A stretch of DNA of 64,000 nt from Aldrovandia affinis (taxonomy: Eukaryota; Chordata; Actinopteri; Notacanthiformes; Halosauridae): positions 620,001 through 684,000 of the forward strand of contig JAINUG010000209.1 in assembly GCA_029706075.1 (NCBI GenBank), given 5' to 3'. The position numbers were made by a program, and so were the translations under genes. Numbering within the stretch: position 1 is the first letter of the stretch; the number at the start of each line of letters is the position of its first letter. Below the pieces are notes generated by a model. That model did not search any database, was not told the origin of the DNA, and was given only the letters and a program-made list of their open reading frames with translations. Shown piece after piece: positions 12,701 through 22,520 of the stretch.

Positions 12701-14049
12701 ACATAGTCTTCACCAACATGGAGGACAAGCCAAGGCGCTACCTGGCCGACATTTTTACAACCTGCGTGGACATCCGCTGGAGGTACCTGCTGCTTATCTT
12801 CACCTCTACCTTCCTGATCTCCTGGCTGTTTTTTGGGATGGTGTTTTGGGGTGTTTCCAAGGTCCATGGGGACTTTGATTTGCACTTGGGCCAGGGTTCC
12901 AATTTGCAAGGGCACGGTGGAGGCGGACTAAGAGGGGGCACTATTCAAACGGGTGGAGACCAGATTGAGTGGAAGCCATGCCTCCTTCATGTGCAGGGCT
13001 TTGTGGGAGCCTTCCTTTTCTCCATCGAGACCCAGACCACCATAGGGTACGGTTGGCGGTGCGTGACCGAGGAGTGCCCCGTAGCCGTGATGTCGGTGGT
13101 GGTCCAGTCCATCGTGGGCTGCATCATTGACTCCTTTATGATCGGTACTATTATGGCTAAGATGGCGCGCCCAAAGAAGAGGGCCCAGACCCTGCTGTTC
13201 TCCAACAATGCTGTCATTGCCCTCCGGGATGGAAAACTGTGCCTAATGTGGCGGGTGGGTAACCTGCGGAAGAGCCACATTGTAGAGGCCCACGTGCGTG
13301 CCCAGCTCATCAAGCCCTACATCACGGCGGAGGGAGAGTTCATCCCCTTAGAACAGACTGACATGAACGTGGGCTATGACGAGGGCATAGACAGGCTCTT
13401 TCTGGTCTCCCCACTGGTGATCGTCCACAAAATTGATGAGCAGAGCCCTCTCTATGCCATGAGCAGGGCAGACCTGGAGACCGATGATTTTGAGATTGTG
13501 GTGATCCTGGAAGGGATGGTGGAGGCCACTGCCATGACCACCCAGGCGCGCAGCTCCTACTTGGCCCGGGAGATCCTCTGGGGCCACAGATTTGAGCCCG
13601 TGGTCTACGAGGACTGCGATCGTTACCAGGTGGACTACTCCCGCTTCCACACAACCTACGAGGTACCCTCAATGCCACACTGCAGCGCCAAGGAGCTCAG
13701 CGAAAGGGCCAGCCGGTTCCTTTCTGCCTCCTCCCACTCCATGTCACCCGTCAGCCCCAAAACTTCACACCTCCGCATGTCCCCTCACTCTCCCAGCGCC
13801 TTCTGCTATGAGAATGAGGTTGCCCTGTCCAGCGGGGAGGCGGAGGAGGTACACGAGAGGGTCAGGGAGAGAAATGGCGGGGAGGGAGAGGAGAGGACAA
13901 TTGTTGCTGTTGATTTCCAGGACAGGTTCAAGGACAAAGCCAACAACATACTGTGCGTCTTTGACATGGACAGCCAGCGGGAGTTCAACAAGCTGCAGAC
14001 TGCAATTCCCCTTGACCCACTGAACTACAGGGCGGAGTCTAAGATCTGA
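9710..14049 (+). CDS. kcnj4: Inward-rectifier K+ channel Kir2.3-like (join 9710-9732, 12438-14049)
   Basis: Spliced product of 544 residues. Kir2 channels are tetrameric plasma-membrane channels that set resting potential and pass K+ inward; they need PIP2 and are blocked by intracellular Mg2+ and polyamines. Visible features: the Kir2 N-terminal [22 protein letters not shown] at about 87-96; TM1 at about 122-147; pore helix and filter TTIGYG ending at 213; TM2 at about 222-246 with the rectification Asp at 239; extracellular Cys at 189 and 221; and the PIP2-region KMARPKKR after TM2. The C-terminus ends ESKI, a class I PDZ ligand. Closest to Kir2.3: [23 protein letters not shown], and a Gly-rich turret. 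Odd points: a Gly-rich stretch at about 41-59, Trp right after GYG, and an intron inside the coding sequence. Kir2.2 is the main alternative; the neighbouring sox10 favours kcnj4. Confidence 0.9.
10109..10309 (+). pseudogene. Harbinger Myb/SANT-like protein fragment
   Basis: The frame contains [20 protein letters not shown], the start of the trihelix Myb/SANT-like domain that accompanies Harbinger transposases and binds element DNA. It ends after about 55 residues, well short of the usual domain plus C-terminal region, so it is a broken copy. Confidence 0.65.
10504..10686 (-). pseudogene. Harbinger transposase fragment
   Basis: The minus-strand frame reads [20 protein letters not shown] followed by FIFRNTCI. 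This is the well-known HARBI1-like segment around one catalytic Asp (the D in CHD). Only about 60 residues remain and the rest of the nuclease is gone. Confidence 0.75.
11011..11057. repeat. (CAATT)n pentanucleotide repeat
   Basis: About nine perfect CAATT units. It sits at the 3' terminus of the minus-strand LINE that follows and probably represents the LINE's tandem tail. Confidence 0.9.
11058..11890 (-). mobile_element. L2/Rex-like LINE, 5'-truncated
   Basis: The 3' end abuts the CAATT repeat and starts, in plus orientation, with actttattgtcattatactg, a common fish LINE terminal sequence. The interior codes on the minus strand for the C-terminal region of a reverse transcriptase. Confidence 0.75.
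11325..11829 (-). pseudogene. LINE reverse transcriptase C-terminal fragment, frameshifted
   Basis: The frame at 11630-11325 reads [20 protein letters not shown] then [20 protein letters not shown], the conserved C-terminal block of fish L2-type reverse transcriptases. The preceding sequence continues in another frame (11829-11602), so at least one frameshift is present. The catalytic RT domain and endonuclease are absent. Confidence 0.75.
12438..14049 (+). other. kcnj4: kcnj4 main coding exon
   Basis: Opens after the acceptor at 12437 with the last base of the split Arg codon, then TyrSerIleVal, and runs uninterrupted to TGA at 14047-14049. It carries residues 9-544, including both membrane helices, the pore and the whole cytoplasmic domain. 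No internal stop or frameshift is present. Confidence 0.93.
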
Positions 14050-16435
14050 GTGTGGGAGAAGAGGCAGTGACCACCTTACCCCCCTCACCTAATCCCTCTG
14101 TCCTCCGAGACCCGCCTAAAGGTCTCCCACAAGGGACAGGTGTTCTTATTTTGCACTTTATGTACAATTGTGGATTTAATGTTCCAAAGTTATCACCAGC
14201 TCTTTCCACATTCTTTTCATTCCAATGGAGAGGTGTGGGTAATTTCTCCTGCACCCACCCCTTCCCCAGCCTGCCCCTCCTCCTGTCTCTGCATTGTGTC
14301 TTGAGCTGCTCCGTTTTTCCTCTCTGCCTAAGAGAGCAAAGAGGTGGCAGTGTAACTGACTCACTGGGCTCAGACAAGGACGTGAGTCAGCTTGCGTCAA
14401 TTGCTGCAACTTTAAAGGTTAGTACTGACAAAGAAGTGTAACACCCAGGCAATAATGCACTGTTGAGAATGTAGAGAGGTACCCCAGATCCTCTCCAGTC
14501 TGACAAAACCAGTAGGTGCAGAGGTGACTGGAAAATCACTTTGAGATGTTCAGATTTGCGGCTGAGATTTCTGGACATACATATTTAAAAATGAAGCACG
14601 TGTATCTTATAAGTAACTTTGAGTGAGTCCTTCCTTTTCTCAGCTGTCTCTGTCAATGACAGTAGTGAGATGTATTGGTACTGAGGGCGAAGTTATGTTA
14701 ATGTCCTGTTGAAACAGAATGTGGATGGACACTTGCGCTTGCAATGCCACTGCAGTAGGAGATGTAGGAAATGGGTAGGTACCCAAAACCACCCCACAAA
14801 CTTGATGGAGACATTGACGCCGGACATGGATTTAATACAATTACTATTAAGACATTTTCCTGTAAAAGCAGAGAAGGTATGGGACACACACACAGAGAGA
14901 ATGAAACATGCTGGCAATTACAATCTCTGCCCTTTCATGAGAGGAGTAAAGAGTGCGGCGGCAGTGTGTTTGTTAATTAAAACAATAAAAAACAACAGCA
15001 ACATTTACTTGCATTTTTACTATCTAGTTTTACTAGCTTATTTCTAACTTTTTTGCCACCACACATTAAGATCACCTTTCCCGAAATCTCCCTGATTCCA
15101 AAACATTGTCAGGTATGTGCAAGGATCACTGTTTAAGCCTTGTATCACTTTAGCACAGCCCACATTCCTGGCAGTTCCATACGGAGGTGTAATTACCAAC
15201 ACAAAACAGACTATTAACAACCAAGTTATTCTAGAGCAAGTCAAACATTTTTCCTTGCAAGCGTTTACGTCTATTCAAAGTAGCGGCAGTATTATTATTA
15301 TTTTGCTTAATATTGAAGATGGAATACCCAGGACTGGATTGCACCAGAGGACTAACCACTGTTCTTACATTCTGTGTTGTTACAGATCTTCATACAGTAT
15401 ATCCGCACACGACTCACCCATCCCTGTCTGCTTTTATCCCAAATGCAGAAACTAAGCAAGACTTTTGAGGAAGATCAAGGGACAGAAAATTCTGTCTTAC
15501 ATTTTACCCGATCGCATAACTAAATTATACAAAGATTTTATTTAAATTTAATTTTCCCTCTCTTTCACAATGTATGGATAATTTACACTGCATGAACAGC
15601 ATTGGGTGTAAAGAAAACCACAATGAAACCACTATTATCATGCGATTGACTGCACAGTGAAATTAATTTCCATTAAAACATTAATTGTGGTATGCTAAGC
15701 CTGAGCCTAAAGAATTTAGTTTGTGCTCCGCTAAATTTAACAGGGATGTGTAATATTTTATAGGACTGCATTAAAGTACTGTAAATCTATTCAGGCCATA
15801 TTTAAATGCATTAAGGTGAATTCTTTGTATGTTTGGTATTGAACTGTAAGTGTTAAACTTTTGGATTCAGAGGTTTTTGTTTTCCACCATTTCTGTGAAA
15901 AATGCTAATTAGTTTTAAAAATGCCAATTCTTTTTTTTTGTGTGGAAACAATGCACTTTTGCTCTCGTTCACTTTATATGCATGAAGTCCAGATTCCTTT
16001 TTGTTCTTTCTTTGTGAAATTGTACTTAGCATTTTCTTTATCCTCCTACTTGAATCTTTCATTCCCCACTTGTGTGTCTGTATGTGTCTGTAGGTTTGTG
16101 GAATCACAATTTGCCATCATTTGTAAATGGTTTTCCTTGAGAAGGACATTCAAGCAACCCTGAGAAGGAGATTCAAGCAACACTGATTTAAAAATTGTAC
16201 AATTCAATTATTGGACCAATGTTGCACTAGCATATATAGACATACAGAATGATAGAGATTGAAATCACTTAAGATTTTTAAAAGCATCTCTTAAATTAAG
16301 CAAGTACGGCATATATAAGAAATTTTAGATATTCAATTTTAATGACATTAAGTGTTTACAAAAGTGTTAAAAATTAATTGTTGTGACCAAACCCATAATA
16401 TTGACAAATAAATAAAAATGTCCATTGCACATAGT
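14050..16435 (+). other. kcnj4: Probable kcnj4 3' untranslated region
   Basis: No coding signal. Overlapping AATAAA hexamers at 16407-16416, followed by a GT-containing stretch, would give a 3' UTR of about 2.4 kb. An earlier AATAAA at 14984-14989 is an alternative. Which is used cannot be told from sequence. Confidence 0.4.
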
Positions 16436-17465
16436 CTGTGCCATGGTCTCCCTAATTCTTGTTTTTTTCTTCAAATTAATGTCCAATAGATGTTTATTTG
16501 TCATGTAATGTTTCCAATGGAAACACTGATAAGTTACAGAAAACAAAAAATATTTTACTATTACAGTTTTGAAAAATAATATAAAAGGGCACTCATGTCA
16601 GATTTTGAAATAGTCTCTGAATTCTAAAAAAAACTCACATCACCCCAATATGAGACTAATATGACTGTTTTATGTGGCTGGTAAAAATACTTTTTTAAGA
16701 GCATTATTTTTTCATTTGCTTCTTGCATTTTTTATCTTTTTTTATCTTTACTGCTATGTCTTTCTGCTTGAATATAATAATGTTAATATGAATCCAACAA
16801 GTCCCTCTTGTGGAGAACTACAAACCCAGAGGTTTTCTGGACTGGACAAACAAATCTCAAATGGACAGACTTGAAGAAAGAATTAAATAAATAAGCACTT
16901 TATCCTTGTCAATACCTTCTGTTTTAACTATTTAATAAATATTTATATGGTAAATTGTTTGTTTATCTTCAGAGATTTCTTATTCTATTTCTCAGTAATA
17001 CTTTTAAACATTTCCACTGTTTCTATTATAGTAACAGACTTCAGAGGTTTTTATAACATTCAACTCATTAGGGGCACAATGCAATTTGAGGCAAATTGAG
17101 ATATTTGAGAGAAAAATGCATTACCCCTTCCCTGTCTACTTATGCTTTTTAAGTGATCACACATTTTATTTAAAATGTTCATGAATTGTGTATATGGGAA
17201 AATGACAAAAAATCTGCCATATTAATTGAATTGCTGCTGTCCATTGTGTTGTATTACAAATGTGTTCCTTCCATATTTGTTTGCTTTGTGAACATGCAAG
17301 GCAATAAGGCATATTAAAAACTAATCTTAACTTGAGGGCCACATTTGCATCTTTAGTGCATTATATAATAATGGGCCAATGTAATGGGTCAAAGAATAAA
17401 GATTATGCAGCTGTATTGCAGTGAACAGCTTGGCCTTAAAATTGTTTAGTCAAAAGTATAATTGA
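16436..17465. other. AT-rich intergenic DNA
   Basis: I see no gene, RNA or recognisable transposon. Several further AATAAA hexamers (for example near 16884 and 16933) could be alternative kcnj4 ends. Confidence 0.55.
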
Positions 17466-17945
17466 TGTGGCCTCCCAGGTGGCGCATCCTAGTTAGAGTG
17501 CTAGCTCTTGCTGCAGTGACGCTCCACACAGTCTGGAATAGAATCCTGACCGTTCCCGTGCCAACTGTGGCTGAAAGTCCTGAAGAATGATGCCAAGGGA
17601 AGAAAGGTTTCATTCAGCTGGGTTTTTCATTTCATCACACATTAGCAACTTCTCTGGATTGGGTGCCTGAGGTGTGCTAGCTGTGCATTATCTATGTATC
17701 ACTTTGCATTCATCCTGATTTTTGGTCCAATCCACCTCCGATAATGCAGTGCAGTTCTCCGGCATGATGACTGCACAGTGGAGTGAAAATGGCGGCTGGT
17801 TACATCGGTTCGGAGGACGCGTATGCTAGTCTGCACTCTCCATTTTGGATGGAGGATGCTGCAGTGAACGGTTTATGACCGCAAATAGACATACCAATTT
17901 ACTAAAGTAAAACTATGAATAAAGAATAAAAAGATGAAAAACAAA
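17466..17945 (+). mobile_element. tRNA-derived SINE (GGCGCA family)
   Basis: The head ctcccaggtggcgcatccta resembles the start of the other GGCGCA-headed copies in this window. A body with GC-rich blocks (ggaggacgcgtatgctagtc near 17813) and an A-rich tail near 17900-17945 follow. It is the most diverged member here. Confidence 0.6.
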
Positions 17946-18077
17946 AAGGGTTTAATCTAGAGAATAACCACATCTTAGAAATACATACCAGAAAAACTAG
18001 ATAGTAGGCTTTCTATTTTTGAGTGCCACCAGAAGGGCCCACCAAGCATTGAGCTCAGAGAAATGATCCCTGTTCTG

Positions 18078-18290
18078 TCAGCTTGCCCTGATGCTCACTG
18101 CACAGACTTCAGATAATAAGAAGCCATAGGTACGAATACCCCAGAGACAGCTCAACCAGTCAACCGAACAGCTTTTATTCTTTGTTCTTAAGTCGGTAAA
18201 GTAAAAAATAAATCCTTCTGGCATTTTTCCCAGTTCTAAGTTTACTTTTATTTGACAGTGTGAGTCCACCATGTTGCTATAGATACAATG
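18078..18290. other. Unique DNA ending in a 31-bp duplication
   Basis: The sequence at 18261-18291 recurs at 18668-18698 with two A/G differences and flanks the SINE between them. Confidence 0.7.
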
Positions 18291-18291
18291 T

Positions 18292-18667
18292 TTTTTGGTT
18301 TTTAAAATTATTTATTTATTTATTTTAAATAATAACAGTTTTTCTCCCAATTTGGTGGTCAATTGTACCCTCTATTTCTTAAATTCTCCCTCCCCCACAA
18401 GTCTGCCACCCGCATGTACAGGACAAGCCACTACCCCGAGGCCAGCAATGAACTGCTTCCTTCGAGACGGAACTCGCCTATTTGTTTTGCCCACAGGGAA
18501 GCCCTCTGTGCTTCTTGGCCAGCTCGTGCCAGCTCTCCTTCCCCCCTTCCCCTGGGATCCCCCTGACAGCCAATGGCCACCCCCAAATGGGGCTCCCGGC
18601 CAGAGCCAGGCTGGCGCAGCCGGGGATCGAACCCTGGCCGCAGTGGGCAACCTGCATTTCGGGTGAA
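18292..18667 (-). mobile_element. tRNA-derived SINE with flanking 31-bp duplication
   Basis: Reverse-oriented copy. In plus orientation it begins with T-rich sequence and ctcccaatttggtggtcaat, and ends with the inverted B-box-like ggggatcgaaccctggccgc. The flanks at 18261-18291 and 18668-18698 match at 29 of 31 positions and fit a target-site duplication. The right flank continues into another SINE/LINE tail (gctttggataaaagcgtctg). Confidence 0.8.
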
Positions 18668-18696
18668 TGAGTCCACCATGTTGCTGTAGATACAGT

Positions 18697-18765
18697 GTGT
18701 CGCTTTGGATAAAAGCGTCTGCTAAATAGCATATATATATAAATGGCATATATATATATATAGTG
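18697..18765 (+). repeat. L2-type SINE tail plus (AT)n
   Basis: gctttggataaaagcgtctg at about 18701 is the shared 3' tail of L2/UnaL2-mobilised SINEs. It is followed by an ATAT run at about 18729-18762. Confidence 0.75.
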
Positions 18766-18959
18766 TAGATTCTTTGATTTTTCATTGGTAACTGCAGTAT
18801 TGTTTGTAGTGGTGACACTAGCAGTGCTCATTTATTATGTTAATATTATTACCAATGTACTTAATCTTTATTTAAGCAGGGGGGCAATTGAGAACAAGTT
18901 CTAATTTACAATGATGCCCTGGGCCGGTATGTGTCAAGTAGGCTATCTTAAGAGTTACA

Positions 18960-20030
18960 CTTACGACACCTCCTAAGAGCTTACTTAGGAGTAAAATCAC
19001 TCTTTGCTTAAAGTGGTCGGTAAAACCTAGTTATCAAGCAGCTCACACTTACTCTTAGCAAAGTCTTCAAATATTCTCAAGAGTAACTCGTAAGTGTGTT
19101 TTTGCAGCAATCATGGGTGCCGAAAATGAAAAGATTAAGATGAGGTCATCAATCGGCGAAATTGCAAAGAGGAAGAAGTTGGGCTGCCAACCATAGCTTT
19201 GTGGTTTTACTGACATGACTAAGTTGGACTATTTTTTACTGACATGCCATATATTTTTTCCTGACTCCCGTATTTCAGTCTTAAAAAGTGTGAAAATAAA
19301 GAACATTATACTCATGCTACAGTGCAGAGCTGCTTTTGTGGTTGTACATCATAATATTTGCAGCATTTATCATTTATTTAGTAGGTCGGAAGCTTTTGCT
19401 GTCTTTGACAGTTTAAACAGTCAATATTCCATTCAGGTACATTGACCTATCTGCCCTCTTCATCAAACTTCAGTTGAACAAAATGTTCGTAACTAGGAAG
19501 AAAGTTTGACGGCAGTCAGAAATTTTGCAACAAAGGAAGTATAGGGTGATCTAAAAGTCTCTACACAGCAGTTATTTACTACAGTTAGGCTATTAGGATT
19601 TACGGGCAAGGTGAAATTAAGACATTTTTTTACTGACTGTCTGTAAATCTACGGACGGTTGGCAACCCTGGGAACAACCAATCTGTTTTTGGAAAATATG
19701 TAAGACGGTCAACACAAGTTTCCAATAAAGTTAAACAGACACTCATTATAAAAGATTCCTTGTTGGCTACTGTTAGGCTATGCAAAATGGATTTAAAAAG
19801 AAAACAGAATTGGACTGTAGAGGAGGTAGACTCGAAAAAGGAAATAATTAAGGAAAGATTTAGCCCCACACAACACAACGACACAAATTGTTATAAAAAA
19901 GGCATAGAGGCAGATCGCAGACAAGAAATTCAACCTTTGCCTTCGCCATTCGGAACCCGTAGGAAAGCGAAAAAATTGGTACAATGTTCTATCTAAAGCG
20001 TGTCAGGAAAATCTCCGCTTTCAACACATT
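18960..20030. mobile_element. Second Harbinger-like remnant
   Basis: Identified mainly by the Myb/SANT-like pseudogene at 19787-20010. The edges are uncertain. Repeated cttac/taagag words near 18950-19100 may be parts of a terminal region. Confidence 0.45.
19787..20010 (+). pseudogene. Myb/SANT-like (Harbinger accessory) pseudogene
   Basis: An ATG at 19787 opens MDLKRKQNWTVEEVDSKKEI then KERFSP, which matches the opening of the Harbinger Myb-like protein. One base out of frame downstream, the text reads WYNVLSKACQE, which resembles the end of the same domain, so a frameshift near 19965-19980 breaks the copy. Intact relatives bind element DNA and bring the transposase to it. Confidence 0.55.
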
Positions 20031-20040
20031 TAAAGTCTTT

Positions 20041-20340
20041 AAAAAAAAATTGTTTCATTTTTTTCCCCGGTTTTCTCCCAATTTGTTAGCCAATTACACC
20101 CTCTATTTATAGCGAACCCCTGGGCCCACCCACATTCTGGAGACTCCCTTACGTGCTTCACGGCGGACCCGAGCCGGCTCACCCTCTCACCCTCTCCCCT
20201 CCCCCTGAGGCGGACAGCCGAATGCCACCTCCGATTGGGGCTAACGACCAGAGCCAGTCTGGGAGAGACGGGTTTTGTATTGGACCAGCCAAAATACGGT
20301 GCGTTAGACCGCTACGCTATCCACCGCCCTTCAGCAAATG
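20041..20340 (-). mobile_element. tRNA-derived SINE (GGCGCA family), reverse
   Basis: In plus orientation it opens with ttttctcccaatttgttagc and ends with a GC-rich body and tRNA-like text near 20290-20335. It shares the ctcccaattt and gaggcggacagcc-type blocks with the copies at 18292, 25694 and 29374. Confidence 0.75.
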
Positions 20341-20980
20341 TTTTTGTCAAGCTGATAAAGCTTTTTGTATTAGACAAAGAAAGACAGGGAGGGAGAGAGG
20401 GAGCTAATGTATTGTAATCTAGATTTTGCTATTGACCTGGTTTTCTGTAAAGAGCACCACTGTTAATAATGAGCCCCCATTTGCATTCAAGCACATTAAA
20501 TCGATGATGTCTATGGATAGCCTGTATTGAGTATAATTATCAGCAAAGAAGAGGTCACATTGTTACATAATCTTACACACAGGAAACATACAGGTAGTGA
20601 TCAAAAAATGGAAATATCTGGGTAAATGGGACAACAAGTACATGCAAAGTAGAGACTACCAAGTGTGGCTTATCCATTAATTCAGAAAATAATATACATT
20701 CATGCATAGGGTCGTGTATAAAAAATTGACAGGGCTGGCTGCTGGTTGCCTATAATTATGGCTAGCATGGCTGCATGAGGAGACCGATTGCTGTGGTGTA
20801 TTTGGTGGGAGCTCCAGTGACCAAGACAGCTGCACTTGTGGATGTTTCATGAGCAAAGGGATATCAGCATGGACTTCTGAGGAAATCCGAAAGACATCAT
20901 CAGCAAAGGTCAACAGTGGGAATAAGGACATACTTCAAGATTGTTATGTCTGTGCATGAATTCAAAGTACAAAGTACAAG
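20341..20980. other. Intergenic DNA, nothing recognised
   Basis: Unique sequence without domains, splice-framed exons or clear repeats. Confidence 0.5.
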
Positions 20981-20984
20981 TGTG

Positions 20985-21172
20985 CGGGGGGTATTATGGT
21001 TAGGGAACTGGGCTTGTAACACAAAGATTGCAGGTTTGATTCCCAGGTGCCGTGCTACCCTTGAGCAAGATACTTGGCTTGAATTGCTTCACTAAATACC
21101 CAGCTGTATGCAAGAACTGTAAAACTGTTGATAAGTGTGTCTGCTAAATGCCTAAAATGCAAATGTAAAATA
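20985..21172 (+). mobile_element. tRNA-derived or L2-tailed SINE
   Basis: A B-box-like ggtttgattcccaggtg lies near 21032. The tail aagtgtgtctgctaaatgcc near 21135 is the standard L2-type SINE ending. Confidence 0.65.
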
Positions 21173-21465
21173 TGTGTTATTATCCCGCTGAGCTGTTCCA
21201 GGTTACTGGCAGGTGAAAGGTAGTGCAGACAAAAAAGACACAAAACTGAAGAATACACACAGCAGCAAAGATACCCACTGCTTTACTCATACCTCACCAC
21301 TAGGTGACTCTAGAAGCTATTCCATTCTGGCAGAGCCGACTTTCAGCGCAGATTATAGAAACACAGTCTCCCTCGTGTGGTTACATGAGTTGCTGCACAG
21401 CAACTAATTGTCCAGCAGAACGGGGCAGTTTTCATTTGTTTCATTTAATTTCAAACTCATCCCTT

Positions 21466-21632
21466 CAAGGGCTGAGTGTATGCAGGTTTTTGATGCAACC
21501 AATGCACTACACCAGGTGATTTAAATGAGTTCCCCTTCTTGATTGCAGAAGGGAGCTAATTAGTGAAATCATCTGGTGTCGTACATTGGTGGCAACAAAA
21601 ACCTGCATACACTCAGCCCTCAATGGAATGAG
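21466..21632. mobile_element. Fold-back MITE-like element
   Basis: The left arm begins agggctgagtgtatgcaggt at about 21469. The right arm ends with its near-perfect reverse complement (acctgcatacactcagccct, near 21601-21620). The arms continue for roughly 60 bp each, with a short centre that itself contains a small gaaggg/cccttc hairpin. There is no coding capacity. The layout is that of a non-autonomous DNA transposon. Confidence 0.75.
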
Positions 21633-21689
21633 TGCTTTAGAGGGATTATCCAAAATATATGATGTGGAAGAAAGCATAGGCCCGGGGTG

Positions 21690-22520
21690 TGAAGTCACAA
21701 AATGGTGCAGATTGCCAGTGTGGTCCCAATTGTGCATGGGGGAAAAGACATAGCCTCGTGGACGTTGTGGTCTGAGCAGCGAGAGGAATGGGCATTACTG
21801 TCAGGGAAATGTGCGAACAAACCCGAAACAGAACCTGGAGGGCGTCATTCGTGGTATGTCAGTGCACAGAGACCCGCACATAGGCCCATCTCTGGAGGAA
21901 ACATCCTCTGGCCAGGCGTGCTTAAATGCCACGTTAGAGTGTTCTGTCACGGTGTCCCACCCCTCAGTGTCAGCCCCAGGGTGGGGGGGTTGAGAGCTCT
22001 TTGCGGTGGGGAATGCAGCAGGGAAGGAGTAAGCGCTGCTGGGCAGCAGTGAGCCCGTCTGGGGTATGGAATGTGGCGGGTGGGACGGGAGCCATTTGGC
22101 ACTCAGGTCACGGAGCGTCACCTGCCAGCAGCAGCGGCGTCGCCCTCTGGCGGCGTATTGAGGTGGCTGCTCTTCGGCCGGTCCATAAAGGCAGGACAGG
22201 GCCTGGTGATCCGCGAATACCATGAAATGCACACACGCAAAAGCACATGTCAGCGCTCTCTAACTGAGTGCTTCTGGGCTGTTCAACATTAGTGCGTCGG
22301 GAGCAAGTGGGATTCATCTGCAATAGGGTGACCCCCACTGACAAAAATGAGTGGAAAGGTGATGCCATGGTGGCTGAACACTGGGGCAGAAAACACAGGG
22401 AGAACCACTGTTCTTAAGGAGGAGGTCAGTAGGGAGGAGGACTCTGGGACACAACGGATGTTCTTCAAGTTTGACTGTGTTGGGGACACAGGAGGCCAAA
22501 CCCTACCAGCCCAATGTCAG
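21690..22520. other. GC-richer block, possible decayed retroelement
   Basis: A region with raised GC. On the minus strand a 143-codon frame (22232-21801) contains FADHQALSCLYGPAEEQP, faintly like the RNase H start of Ty3/gypsy polyproteins (xxDHxAL). No further polymerase, integrase or LTR match follows, so this stays a weak suggestion. It could equally be unique non-coding DNA. Confidence 0.2.

Noticed and set aside
12448..14049. Alternative identities kcnj12 (Kir2.2), kcnj2 (Kir2.1) or kcnj14 (Kir2.4)
   Set aside because: Some segments fit Kir2.2 ([14 protein letters not shown]) or Kir2.4 ([13 protein letters not shown]), but IKPY, NVGYD, VVVQS, the Gly-rich turret and the C-terminal PLD-NYR-ES-I pattern fit Kir2.3 better, and the sox10 neighbour agrees.
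12643..14088. Antisense frames opposite the kcnj4 exon
   Set aside because: They are shadows of the GC-rich Kir2 coding exon.
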